Source: Oceanibium sediminis
Lineage (GTDB): Bacteria > Pseudomonadota > Alphaproteobacteria > Rhodobacterales > Rhodobacteraceae
Reading direction: 5' to 3'
Assembly: GCF_003265325.1 (NCBI RefSeq)
Contig: NZ_QGNX01000001.1
Coordinates: forward strand, 496,001-560,000
DNA length: 64,000 bases
Shown in pieces: positions 1-7,953 of this stretch. The notes under the pieces are model-generated. The model searched no databases. It saw only the letters and a list, made by a program, of their open reading frames with translations, and had not been told where the DNA came from. Within the stretch, counting starts at the first letter, position 1. Each line of letters starts with the position of its first letter. The position numbers and the translations under genes are program-made.

Positions 1-171
1 GCCTTGAACGAGCAGGATACTTTTCTTCACGCAGGAGAGATCGGAACACCGGAGAAGACGAATACCACTACGCTCGGCGTCGCCCAGGCGGCACTAGTAC
101 GGGCACAAACGCTCCGCACAGCGCTCGACGACTTGGATTCCCCAATCGAGGCAACAGCCAACCCGGGCTAG
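1..171 (+). CDS. C-terminal fragment of an unrecognised protein (partial at left edge)
   Basis: An open frame enters from the window edge and stops at TAG 169-171, giving 56 residues. The fragment is hydrophilic and probably helical (a run LGVAQAALVRAQTLRTALDD near its middle) with no cysteine and no membrane segment. I do not recognise the family. Its base composition is less GC-rich than the flagellar genes that follow. Positions 172-432 behind it hold no convincing gene: short frames are open on both strands but none has a start and ribosome-binding site. It may not be a real gene end. Confidence 0.35.
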   Translation, partial: ALNEQDTFLHAGEIGTPEKTNTTTLGVAQAALVRAQTLRTALDDLDSPIEATANPG

Positions 172-397
172 CGGTTCAGAATTGGTGGCAGGGATGCGGC
201 TAGCAGATCAATACCGATGGTCCCGGGGGCAGGAGGTTTGCGAAAGGCAATCCGCTGACACCTTGATTTGCGTGATGACCGAAGCTTCGCTTCATCCCTG
301 CGCCCGATAGGCAGGTATACGCAACCAAATTGAATCTATGCACCTGGTGAGTGGGATGTCGACCCGCAGGAGCCAGTCCGGCTGAGAGCGGTTTGCA

Positions 398-421
398 TGA
401 GCCGCTCGCCTGGGCGGCTCA
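398..421 (-). terminator. Hairpin downstream of flgD
   Basis: A perfect 8-bp stem (TGAGCCGC / GCGGCTCA) with an 8-nt loop lies 12 bases beyond the flgD stop codon. There is no T-tract behind it in the flgD direction, so it is only a possible terminator or mRNA-stabilising structure. Confidence 0.3.
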
Positions 422-432
422 CGGCTTCAACG

Positions 433-1116
433 CTAACCCGCATCCGGTGCCGCAAAACGCAGACCGATCGCATCGGCAGGAGCGATCTGAAAGCCATTGG
501 CAAGGTACAGGGCAGTTTGCCCATCCTGAGTTCGCACCTCGGTCACCGGGGAATAGGTGGAACCCGGCACGATCTCGCTCGAGCCATCCGCCTTGTTCAG
601 CAAAAGCTCCCCGGTATAGAGCCCGGGCGCTGCCTCGCCCCTATCCGAAAGCGTGCCAGCCCAGGTGGCGGAGGTTGCCGATGGCGCGATCGCTGTTTGG
701 GATACGACCTGTCCAAAGTCATTGCGCACTAGGAAGTACGCCGCCGTTGCACCGTGGTCAGGGTCGAATGTGAAATCGATGGGCGTCGTTCCGTCAAACT
801 CACCGGGGCCCTGCACCAGAACTTCACGCCCGAGCCACTGACCAGCTTCGCCAAGGCCCTGCGCGGGCGAAAGCAGGCCCGAGATCTCTTTCAGAATGTC
901 ATTTGTTCTCGTTTGCTGCTCGACTGCCGAGAACTGCGCGAGCTGCGCCACGAACTGGGTGGAATCGACGGGGTTCATCGGATCCTGGCTGCGCAGCTGC
1001 GTGGTGAGCAGGGTCAGGAACGTGTTGAAATCCGCCGTTATGGCCGCACCCGGTTCCGCTGCATTTCCCGAAACCTGTCCATTCGCGGACGCTCCCTGGG
1101 TCGGACTCACTTGCAT
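433..1116 (-). CDS. flgD: Flagellar hook cap / hook assembly scaffolding protein FlgD
   Basis: 227 residues. FlgD caps the growing hook and is needed for polymerisation of FlgE outside the cell. The conserved FlgD N-terminal region is clear at residues 29-68 (DFNTFLTLLTTQL, then the QDPMNPVDSTQFVAQLAQFS signature), followed by a FlgD Ig-like/TUDOR C-terminal part. I chose the ATG at 1116 because AGGAGCAACCC lies just upstream; the frame is open 16 codons further but without a better site. It lies directly downstream of fliK, whose stop is 16 bases away, as in many flagellar operons where hook length control and hook cap are co-transcribed. Confidence 0.93.
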   Translation of the reverse strand: MQVSPTQGASANGQVSGNAAEPGAAITADFNTFLTLLTTQLRSQDPMNPVDSTQFVAQLAQFSAVEQQTRTNDILKEISGLLSPAQGLGEAGQWLGREVLVQGPGEFDGTTPIDFTFDPDHGATAAYFLVRNDFGQVVSQTAIAPSATSATWAGTLSDRGEAAPGLYTGELLLNKADGSSEIVPGSTYSPVTEVRTQDGQTALYLANGFQIAPADAIGLRFAAPDAG

Positions 1117-1132
1117 TGGGTTGCTCCTATTT

Positions 1133-2512
1133 TCAGAGGCGAAGGTCGAGCCCGCCGGGGCCATTCAGCCTGACGTGCGTGACCTCGGCCTCGGTTTTGC
1201 CTGGTGTATGGGGCCCGAGTGTTTCCATCTGACCGGACGCGTCGGAGGCCTTTTGATCGCCCCCGTCACCGAATGAGAGGGAAACACCCGCATAGCCCGC
1301 CCCGGTGAGCGCGGCATTAAGTTGATCGGTGTGACGGCGCAAAAGCGCTTCAACGTCAGGCCGGTCCGCGCTCAGCAAAACGTTGAGCTGCCCATTCTCC
1401 CCCAGGGACAAACCGATCCGAACCATCCCGAGCTCCGGCGGATCCAGGCGGACGATCCACTCCCCCCGGCCTTGCGAGGAGATCTGACTGGTCACCTGAG
1501 CGACCAGCACATCGGGCGGCGGACTGCCGGGCGGCAATGGTGTCACGGCTTGCAGCGCCGCGGGCGTGGCCGGTACGGCCCTTGGCGCGAGCAGGTTGCC
1601 GGTTTCGAGCACGCCAGGAAGCCTGTCCTTGCCGATCTCAGGTGCGGGAACGCTGTCGAGGCGCGATGCGGGCATCGGGACATAAGGGGCGGCGGCGGCA
1701 GGTTTCGCCGCAGGAGGGGCCAGCTCAGGGGCCGCTATCCGCAATCCATCCCGAGTTGTGGCTGACCCGGGTTCAGCGTCAGGCACGGGCGCTGCAGCCG
1801 AGCTGATCTGCGAAATTGCAGCCCGCAGCATGGGCGCCGCTGTAGATATGACTGACGGCCGGGCATCCCCCGACCGTGCCGCGGCAACGGCAGTTTCGGG
1901 CGGGACCGGCAGGTCCGGCGACCGCATCACGCCCTCAGGCGCGTCAAGAAAAGGAACCCGGCCGTTCAAGGCTGCAGGTGTTTCTCCAACCGCGATTCGC
2001 GCCACCTCGGAAGAGGGCGGCGTGGGCGAATTCCCACGCTCCCCCTTCTGGGACGCGGGTTCCTGGCCGGAAGAGGCACGTTCGCCGATGGTGTCCACGA
2101 TCGCGGTCAGGCCGTGCGGCAGCCTCGAATCACCCTGCCCCGAGCGGACGGGACTGCCTGACGGCTTGCCATCTTCACCTGTACTTATCGGCGCAATGTC
2201 AGCGGTAACCTCCCCGTCGCCGGTTCCGGGCAGGGCAACCACCGCCTCTTGCAACGCGGCTTCGCCCATGCCCCGACCAAGGCCGCCGCCATGTCCGGCG
2301 GGAACGGCCTTACGGGCACCAACCGGTGGCGCAGCGGCCATAACGGCCTCGAAAGGCGGCGATTCGCCCCTGCCCCCCTTGTTCGAGGCGGAGCGCGCCT
2401 GATCGGGCGTCGGCCCGTCGGGGCGGCGTGAAACCCCGTCAGCCCCCCCTGAGGGGGCGTCGGAGCGAAAGCTCGGCCTAGAGGGGCCTGAAACTGGCGG
2501 TATCTGATCCAT
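1133..2512 (-). CDS. fliK: Flagellar hook-length control protein FliK
   Basis: 459 residues. FliK is the secreted molecular ruler that measures the hook and switches export specificity through FlhB. The long N-terminal part is low-complexity, rich in Pro, Ala, Gly and Ser, as usual for FliK and poorly conserved. The C-terminal FliK domain carries the diagnostic LDPPELG at residues 356-362 with the following VRIGLSL and LLRRHTDQLNAAL segments. The start is ambiguous: GTG at 2521 or ATG at 2512. GGAAAG sits 10 bases before the ATG, so that was chosen. Transcribed toward flgD, divergent from flgJ. Confidence 0.85.
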   Translation of the reverse strand: MDQIPPVSGPSRPSFRSDAPSGGADGVSRRPDGPTPDQARSASNKGGRGESPPFEAVMAAAPPVGARKAVPAGHGGGLGRGMGEAALQEAVVALPGTGDGEVTADIAPISTGEDGKPSGSPVRSGQGDSRLPHGLTAIVDTIGERASSGQEPASQKGERGNSPTPPSSEVARIAVGETPAALNGRVPFLDAPEGVMRSPDLPVPPETAVAAARSGDARPSVISTAAPMLRAAISQISSAAAPVPDAEPGSATTRDGLRIAAPELAPPAAKPAAAAPYVPMPASRLDSVPAPEIGKDRLPGVLETGNLLAPRAVPATPAALQAVTPLPPGSPPPDVLVAQVTSQISSQGRGEWIVRLDPPELGMVRIGLSLGENGQLNVLLSADRPDVEALLRRHTDQLNAALTGAGYAGVSLSFGDGGDQKASDASGQMETLGPHTPGKTEAEVTHVRLNGPGGLDLRL

Positions 2513-2536
2513 GAACCGCACTCTTTCCGATTCCGA

Positions 2537-2551
2537 TTACCAAATCTTTAC
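2537..2551 (+). promoter_or_regulatory. CtrA-like site (TTAC-N7-TTAC) between fliK and flgJ
   Basis: TTAC, seven bases, TTAC resembles the alphaproteobacterial CtrA consensus TTAA-N7-TTAA with one change per half. It lies in the only non-coding gap between two divergent flagellar genes. CtrA control of flagellar genes is known in Rhodobacterales; use of this site is inference. Confidence 0.3.
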
Positions 2552-2589
2552 CGCGAGCCGCCTAAATACCGCCAAGGAGGCGCGATCAC

Positions 2590-2901
2590 ATGGACTATTT
2601 CCCACTGACGACAGCCGTGGCACCGACCGGACCGTCCCCGGAAACGGGTCGCGACCCGGGCCGTCCCCAGGAACTGCGCTCGGCGGCAACCGCGCTCGAA
2701 CAAAGCTTTCTGGCCGAAATGCTTCGCCACAGCGGCGTCGGCACCCCGCCAGAGGGTGTGAACGGCGGCGCGGGGGAGGATGCCTTCGCAGGCTTCCTGG
2801 CAGACGCCTATGCGGACCACCTGACGCGAGCCGGGGGACTGGGACTGGCTGAACAGATCTTCCAGTCGCTGCTGGCATCATCGACGGAAGCAGCCGCATG
2901 A
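2590..2901 (+). CDS. flgJ: Rod-binding protein, FlgJ N-terminal type without muramidase domain
   Basis: 103 residues, only the rod-binding domain: a short variable N-terminus, then ELRSAATALEQSFLAEMLRHSG and AFAGFLADAYADHLTRAGG, which match the FlgJ rod-binding family (PF10135). Enterobacterial FlgJ is about three times longer because it also carries a peptidoglycan-hydrolysing domain. Here that activity is probably supplied by the separate lytic transglycosylase at 17027-17806, as known for FlgJ and SltF in Rhodobacter sphaeroides. A strong AAGGAGG precedes the ATG by 9 bases. The next gene overlaps by 4 bases (ATGA), so the two are translationally coupled. Confidence 0.85.
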   Translation: MDYFPLTTAVAPTGPSPETGRDPGRPQELRSAATALEQSFLAEMLRHSGVGTPPEGVNGGAGEDAFAGFLADAYADHLTRAGGLGLAEQIFQSLLASSTEAAA

Positions 2902-3269
2902 TCGGGCAGATCAGGCAGCGCCAGCTCGCCCGGCGGCTGCTGTCGCTTCTGGAGGAGGAACGCGCCGCGCTGGTCGCTGGAAACCTGGCCGCGCTGGGCC
3001 CGCTGGCGACCCGAATCACGGACGCGATGACGGCCCTCGGCGCGGCGTCTGCCTTCGACGACCCGGCGCCGGACCGCACTTTGCAGAAGATTCACGCGGC
3101 CGCCGCACATAATCAGACCCTGGCCGAGGCCAGCCGCCGCGGACTGACGACCGCCATGCGTCTGCGCGATGAAACCCTCGGCATGCAATCCAGGATGCAG
3201 ACTTATACCGGCGGCGGTCAGACCCGCACAATCATGGCGCGCAAGTCCACCAGCGACCGGCGCGCCTGA
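2898..3269 (+). CDS. FlgN-like flagellar export chaperone (tentative)
   Basis: 123 residues, nearly all helical and rich in Leu, Ala and Arg, with RRLLSLLEEERAALVAGNLAALGPL near the N-terminus. That is the arrangement seen in FlgN-family chaperones (long coiled helices binding hook-associated proteins FlgK and FlgL in the cytoplasm). The C-terminal tail is basic and polar. The start codon overlaps the flgJ stop by 4 bases, and the gene sits before flagellin, both fitting an export chaperone. The family is weakly conserved, so the name is an inference from length, helicity and position. No flgK or flgL is visible in the window. Confidence 0.6.
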   Translation: MIGQIRQRQLARRLLSLLEEERAALVAGNLAALGPLATRITDAMTALGAASAFDDPAPDRTLQKIHAAAAHNQTLAEASRRGLTTAMRLRDETLGMQSRMQTYTGGGQTRTIMARKSTSDRRA

Positions 3270-3354
3270 GCGGAGGCGCGCCCGCAAGGGCCGGTCAGAT
3301 TCGCTCAATTCATCTAAAACTCGCAACAGTATCTGTGCGGCACAGGGGGCGCGA

Positions 3355-3369
3355 TTAACTCGGCGTTAT
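3355..3369 (+). promoter_or_regulatory. CtrA-like site (TTAA-N7-TTAT) upstream of flagellin
   Basis: TTAACTCGGCGTTAT lies 151 bases before the flagellin start in a 251-base gap. Seven of eight consensus bases of TTAA-N7-TTAA are present. The gap also holds a small inverted repeat (GCCACA/TGTGGC) around 3463-3477. CtrA binding is inference. Confidence 0.35.
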
Positions 3370-3520
3370 GAGGTCTGGGATGAGATCCTCTTCAAGCAAC
3401 CGAGGGGTTGGCGCGGGCGGTGGAAGCACCGGCCGCAGATGTCAGAAGGCGTCTGTCTGGCCACACCATGTGGCTGTCTTGCAAAGCCGGCGGAAACCGC
3501 CCAGATCGAAAGAGGACACA

Positions 3521-4771
3521 ATGTCTAGCATTCTGACCAACAACAGCGCCATGGTCGCGCTGCAGACCCTGAACAATATCAACAAGAGCATGTCGACCAC
3601 CCAGTCGGAAATCTCGACCGGGAAATCCATAGCCTCTGCCCGCGACAACTCTGCCATCTGGGCGATCTCGCAGACCATGCAGTCCGACGTGTCGGGTTTC
3701 AGCGCGATCTCCGAAGCGCTGTCGCTGGGCGGGTCGACCGTGGCCGTTGCCCGCAACGGGGCGGAGTCGATCACCAACCTTCTAACGGAGATGAAGGAAA
3801 AGATCGTCGCCTCGCAGGAAGCGAACGACGACGACCGCACCAAGATCCAGACTGATATCAGCGCGCTGCGCGATCAGATCAACGCGATCACCAATGCCGC
3901 GCAGTTCAACGGCGTGAACCTTCTCCAGGGCACCAGCAGCTACGATGTCCTGTCGTCGCTTGACCGCGATACCTCGGGTACGGTCACCGCCTCGCAGATC
4001 TCCGTCTCGCGGCAGGATCTGGGCACTGCCGCAGGCGCCTTCGGCGGAACGGCCGTGGCCTCCGCGGGCGACCTGATCACCGGTGACGCCAACGTTGGCG
4101 GGGCGATCGCAGGCAACTCCGGCGACTCCGGGGTCATCACGATCACTGATGCCGGTGTGGCCGATGGCGCCAGCTACCGGGTCACGCTGCAGGGCGCGGG
4201 CACAGCGGACATCGGCACCACGCTTGAAACCTTCGAGTACGTTGCCAACAACACCGATACCGCTGCCGATGTGGTGACGGCGCTGGAAAGCCAGATCAAC
4301 ACCTTCCTCACCGACAGCGGCTCGACGGAGGTTTCCGTCACCGCCGACACCAGTGCCGGGACCCTGACCATCGCCACGGCCGGCGGCGCGGGGGCTGGAG
4401 ACACCGTGACCATCGGTATCGCTGAAGCGCTGGACGGCACCCAGGACGGTGGCCTGCTGGCCCTCGGCACGCTGGACGTGACCACGGATGAAGGTGCGAA
4501 CCAGGCGCTTGACGACATCGAGTCCCTGATCCAGACCGCGGTTGACGCCGCCGCCGCCTTCGGCTCGGTCGAGGGACGGATCGACATCCAGTCGGACTTC
4601 ATCGGCCGGCTGAGCGACAGTCTGAAATCGGGGATCGGCGCACTCGTCGACGCGAACATGGAAGAGGCGTCGGCGCGCCTGCAGGCCCTGCAGGTACAGC
4701 AGCAGCTCGGCATCCAGTCGCTGTCGATCGCGAACCAGGCACCGCAGAACATCCTGTCGCTGTTCCGCTAA
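3521..4771 (+). CDS. fliC: Flagellin
   Basis: 416 residues, the filament subunit exported through the flagellar type III apparatus. The conserved N-terminal D0/D1 helices run from residue 1 to about 140 (SSILTNNSAMVALQTLN, then TQSEISTGKSIASARDN). The C-terminal helices end in the typical LQVQQQLGIQSLSIANQAPQNILSLFR-type tail. The middle (about 150-330) is a variable Gly/Thr/Asp-rich surface domain. The ATG at 3521 follows AGAGGACACA; the frame is open upstream, but homologous flagellins begin here. It is followed by a strong terminator and then flaF and flbT, which control flagellin synthesis in alphaproteobacteria. Confidence 0.95.
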   Translation: MSSILTNNSAMVALQTLNNINKSMSTTQSEISTGKSIASARDNSAIWAISQTMQSDVSGFSAISEALSLGGSTVAVARNGAESITNLLTEMKEKIVASQEANDDDRTKIQTDISALRDQINAITNAAQFNGVNLLQGTSSYDVLSSLDRDTSGTVTASQISVSRQDLGTAAGAFGGTAVASAGDLITGDANVGGAIAGNSGDSGVITITDAGVADGASYRVTLQGAGTADIGTTLETFEYVANNTDTAADVVTALESQINTFLTDSGSTEVSVTADTSAGTLTIATAGGAGAGDTVTIGIAEALDGTQDGGLLALGTLDVTTDEGANQALDDIESLIQTAVDAAAAFGSVEGRIDIQSDFIGRLSDSLKSGIGALVDANMEEASARLQALQVQQQLGIQSLSIANQAPQNILSLFR

Positions 4772-4782
4772 CGTTGAACGGG

Positions 4783-4808
4783 GGGGCGGCCATCGCGCCG
4801 CCCCTTTC
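4783..4808 (+). terminator. Rho-independent terminator after flagellin
   Basis: GGGGCGGC-CATCGC-GCCGCCCC forms an 8-bp GC stem followed by TTTCC, 12 bases after the flagellin stop. It would let flagellin be expressed at a level different from flaF-flbT. Confidence 0.7.
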
Positions 4809-4875
4809 CGCCGACCTCTCGCGCCCGGGTCCTTCGCGCCCCGGCCCTGGTTCGCCCGTCTGAGGAGACGCCCCG

Positions 4876-5253
4876 ATGAATGCCGCCGCCCTCGCCCAGA
4901 ATGCCTACGCCCGCGCCACCGCCATCGCGCCGAATCCGCGCAGCACGGAATACCGCGCCTTCGCCACCGTGACCCGCCGCCTTTCCGAACATACCGACCC
5001 TTCGCCTGAACGCTTCGCCGACCTGGCGGAAGCCTTGCACAAAAATCAGACGCTCTGGATCATCCTGGCCTCCGACGTCGCCTCTGACGCCAACGCCCTG
5101 CCCGATGCCCTGCGCGCGCAGCTTTTCTACCTGGCGGAATTCACCCGCCATCACACGGCGCAGGTGCTCAAGGGCACCGCGACACCGGCCGCGCTGGTCG
5201 AGATCAACACAGCCATCATGCGCGGCCTGCGCGCCGGGCAGGAGGAGGTGTGA
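4876..5253 (+). CDS. flaF: Flagellar biosynthesis regulator FlaF
   Basis: 125 residues. FlaF works with FlbT in controlling flagellin production and secretion in alphaproteobacteria. The sequence matches the family over its whole length: AYARATAIAPNPRSTEYRAF near the N-terminus, EALHKNQTLWIILASDVASD in the middle and RAQLFYLAEFTRHHT toward the end. A GAGGAG sequence precedes the ATG. The flbT start lies one base after its stop, so the two are co-transcribed. Confidence 0.92.
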   Translation: MNAAALAQNAYARATAIAPNPRSTEYRAFATVTRRLSEHTDPSPERFADLAEALHKNQTLWIILASDVASDANALPDALRAQLFYLAEFTRHHTAQVLKGTATPAALVEINTAIMRGLRAGQEEV

Positions 5254-5254
5254 G

Positions 5255-5683
5255 ATGACCGGCCTTGTCCTGAAGCTCGGCCCGCGGGAGCGGATCATGA
5301 TCAACGGCGTCGTCCTTGAAAACGGCGATCGCCGCAGCAAGCTGAACGTGATCACGCGGGATGCGAAGGTCCTGCGCCTGCGCGACGCAATCCACCCCGA
5401 CGACGCGACGACACCGGTCACCCGCGTCTGCTACATCGCCCAGATGGTCCTGGCGGGGGAGGCGGACCCGCAAGAAGCAGCCCGGCAGCTCACCCGCGGG
5501 ATCGAACAACTGCGCTTCGTCTTCTGCGACGCCGACAGCGGCGCAACCCTTGACAGCGCATTACAGGCAATCGCCGCACATCGTTACTACCCGGCGCTCA
5601 AGGCGCTTCGCGGCCTGCTCCCACGGGAGGAAATGCTTATGAAACGCACCCAAAAGGCCAGCTTGCCGGTAGCGGCAGAATAA
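5255..5683 (+). CDS. flbT: Flagellar biosynthesis repressor FlbT
   Basis: 142 residues. In Caulobacter FlbT binds flagellin mRNA and limits its translation until the hook is finished. The family signature is visible as LVLKLGPRERIMINGVVLENGDRR at the start and FVFCDADSGATLDSALQAIA further on. The ATG at 5255 has AGGAGG of the flaF end as its binding site; an upstream in-frame ATG lies inside flaF and was rejected. The stop codon TAATG overlaps the next start, coupling it to the DUF1217 gene. Confidence 0.93.
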   Translation: MTGLVLKLGPRERIMINGVVLENGDRRSKLNVITRDAKVLRLRDAIHPDDATTPVTRVCYIAQMVLAGEADPQEAARQLTRGIEQLRFVFCDADSGATLDSALQAIAAHRYYPALKALRGLLPREEMLMKRTQKASLPVAAE

Positions 5684-6525
5684 TGTTCCAGCCGGTTGTT
5701 CCCCTTCCCGGCGTGGCGGGCTGGCGTTTCCTGGAGGCGACAGAGGACGCGCAGCGCGCCGCCTTTGATCGCAGCCCGGTGATGGAGCGCGACCTGACCT
5801 ATTTCGCCGAGAATATAGCGAAAATCGGCTCGGCGGCGGACCTCGTCGCAGACCGCACACTGCTGAAGGTCGCCCTCGGGGCCTTTGGCCTGAAGGAAGA
5901 GCTCCCCAAGCGCGCGTTCCTTGAACGTATCCTCGCGGAGGGCAGCGAAGATCCCAAGGCATTGGCGAACCGGTTCGTTGACCCACGCTATGCCGATCTT
6001 GCCCGCGCCTTCGGTTTCGGTGACCTTCTTGGGTCACGGACCGGCGATCTGGGGTTCCCGTCCCGGATATCTTCAGCCTATCGCGATCGCCAGTTCGAGG
6101 CCGCGGTCGGCAATGCCAGTACCGACATGCGCCTGGCCCTGACCTTGCGTCGCGAGATCACCGCCCTTGCGGAAAGCGGCAGTGCGGAAACCTCATCCTG
6201 GTTCCGCATCCTCGGCAGCACGCCGCTGCGCCGGGTTTTCGAGGGGGTGTACAACCTGCCGAAAGCCTTTGCGGGGATCGACCTCGACACGCAGCGCGCG
6301 ACCCTTCAGGATAAGACGCAGCAACTTTTCGGCAGCCGCTCCGTCGCCGTTTTCAAGGACACGGAGGCCGTGGACCGGCTGATCAACCGGTTCCTCGTCA
6401 CGCAACAGGCGGCGCAGGGCCCGAGCGCGGGAACACCCGGCTTTGCCGCTCTCAGCCTGCTCCAATCCGGCGGGATGGGATCGGCGGGCATGGCGAACCT
6501 GATCCTCTCGGCCGCGGCGCGCTGA
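5683..6525 (+). CDS. DUF1217 family flagellar-cluster protein
   Basis: 280 residues, no signal peptide or membrane segment. It matches the DUF1217 type found in rhizobial and Rhodobacterales flagellar clusters, with repeats of RDLTYFAENIAKIGSAADLVAD-like and PRYADLARAFGF-like segments. Roughly two copies of a helical unit can be seen (residues about 30-130 and 140-240). The function is not established; the position between flbT and fliI and the one-base overlap with flbT argue for a role in motility. It converges with fliI, leaving only 18 bases between them. Confidence 0.75.
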   Translation: MFQPVVPLPGVAGWRFLEATEDAQRAAFDRSPVMERDLTYFAENIAKIGSAADLVADRTLLKVALGAFGLKEELPKRAFLERILAEGSEDPKALANRFVDPRYADLARAFGFGDLLGSRTGDLGFPSRISSAYRDRQFEAAVGNASTDMRLALTLRREITALAESGSAETSSWFRILGSTPLRRVFEGVYNLPKAFAGIDLDTQRATLQDKTQQLFGSRSVAVFKDTEAVDRLINRFLVTQQAAQGPSAGTPGFAALSLLQSGGMGSAGMANLILSAAAR

Positions 6526-6543
6526 GGCGCCGCGCGTAGGATC

Positions 6544-7863
6544 TCAGTTCGCGGCGGGGTCGAAACAGGCGGAGAGCGCGGCGAAAGCCGTGGCCTCGTC
6601 CGGCACCCCTGTCCGAGCAAAGAAGGCGTCCAGCCTTGGCCAGACTTCCACCGCCTGGTCGATCGCCGCATCCGTTCCGCGTGTGTAAAGCCCTGCCTGG
6701 ATCATCGGCGCCGCCGACTCGTAGGTGCCTAGGACGCGCCGCGCCCTCAGGATCAGGGCATTCTCCTCTTCGCTCGCCACCCCCGGAAGCGAGCGTGAGA
6801 CGGACCGCCGCACATCGATGGCGGGAAAGCGTCCCCGCTCGGCAATCTCACGATCCAGCACGACATGGCCGTCAAGCACCCCGCGCGCGATGTCAGACAC
6901 CGGCTCATCCATGTCCGAGCCTGCAACCAGCACGCTGAACACCGCAGTAATATCGCCCTGCCCCTCCAACCCCGGACCTGCGCGTTCCGCCAGACCGGAA
7001 ATCAGCCCGGACGTGGACGGCGGGAAGGCGCGCAGCGACGCCGCCTCACCCGCGGTCAGGGCCACCTCGCGATGGGCTTCAGCCATCCGGGTCAGGCTGT
7101 CGACGAGCAGCAGCACATGTTCGCCCTGGTCCCGGAAATATTCCGCGACCGCCATCGCCGTCCAGGCGGCGCGTCGCTTGACCAGCGCAGACTGATCCGC
7201 CGTCGCGGCCACGACGACGGAGCGCGAGAGCCCCTCATCCCCCAGAACCTCGTGGGTGAAGTGCCGCAACTCGCGCCCCCGCTCACCGATCAGCGCCAGG
7301 ACCACGCGATCCGCCCTTGCGCCGCGCGCGATATCCGCAAGCAGGGTCGATTTCCCGACCCCCGAACCGGCGAAGATCCCAATCCGCTGGCCGCGCGCCA
7401 GCGGCAGCATCGTATCGAGCGCGGCCACCCCGGTATGCATGCGCCGCCCGATGCTGCGCCGATGCGCCGCCGGCGGGGCGAAGGCGCGAATCGGCATGTC
7501 CCGCTCACCCGGGGGCAGCTGGCCCCCGTCCAGCGGGGCGCCGAAAGCGTCGACAATGCGCCCCTGCCAGCCGGCGCAGGGCAGGATCGGTTGATCCGGC
7601 TCCAGCCTTGCGGGCTGCCGCGTGCCCAGTCCGGCACAATCCACGTATGTCATGATCCGCGCATGACGCGGACCAAGGGCGATGATCTCGCCGCGAATCG
7701 GCCCGCCGTCGCGGCGATCCAGTGCGACCTGATCGCCAAGCCGCACCTGGTCCCCCAGCCCGATCACATCCACGAAAACGGTTCCGACCGTTTCCACGCG
7801 CCCAAAGCGATGCGCCAAAGGTATGCGGCGCAGGGTTTGTCCGAGGTCTTCGAAAGCTGTCAT
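6544..7863 (-). CDS. fliI: Flagellum-specific ATPase FliI
   Basis: 439 residues. FliI energises the flagellar export apparatus at its cytoplasmic face together with FliH and FliJ. It has the F1-beta-like architecture: an N-terminal beta-barrel (about 20-90), Walker A GSGVGKST at residues 166-173, the VLLLVDSLTRMAEAHRE Walker B region, and a C-terminal helical domain. The alphaproteobacterial length is normal. The ATG at 7863 is 90 bases from flgB, which is transcribed the other way, so this gap probably contains both promoters. FliH is not found beside it. Confidence 0.95.
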   Translation of the reverse strand: MTAFEDLGQTLRRIPLAHRFGRVETVGTVFVDVIGLGDQVRLGDQVALDRRDGGPIRGEIIALGPRHARIMTYVDCAGLGTRQPARLEPDQPILPCAGWQGRIVDAFGAPLDGGQLPPGERDMPIRAFAPPAAHRRSIGRRMHTGVAALDTMLPLARGQRIGIFAGSGVGKSTLLADIARGARADRVVLALIGERGRELRHFTHEVLGDEGLSRSVVVAATADQSALVKRRAAWTAMAVAEYFRDQGEHVLLLVDSLTRMAEAHREVALTAGEAASLRAFPPSTSGLISGLAERAGPGLEGQGDITAVFSVLVAGSDMDEPVSDIARGVLDGHVVLDREIAERGRFPAIDVRRSVSRSLPGVASEEENALILRARRVLGTYESAAPMIQAGLYTRGTDAAIDQAVEVWPRLDAFFARTGVPDEATAFAALSACFDPAAN

Positions 7864-7867
7864 CGCA

Positions 7868-7895
7868 ATGTGTCCTGAATCCGATGTGTTCTGAA
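7868..7895. repeat. Tandem 12-base repeat in the fliI-flgB divergent promoter region
   Basis: ATGTGTCCTGAA (7868-7879) and ATGTGTTCTGAA (7884-7895) are 11/12 identical and repeat with a 16-base period. They sit in the 90-base gap between the divergent fliI and flgB genes, next to the fliI start. A tandem half-site arrangement suggests a regulator-binding site; the protein is unknown. Confidence 0.45.
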
Positions 7896-7953
7896 CGCTT
7901 TATCAACCATCGCCTCTTAAGGAGGTCTTGAGACACGGAGGGAGAAACCCGAC

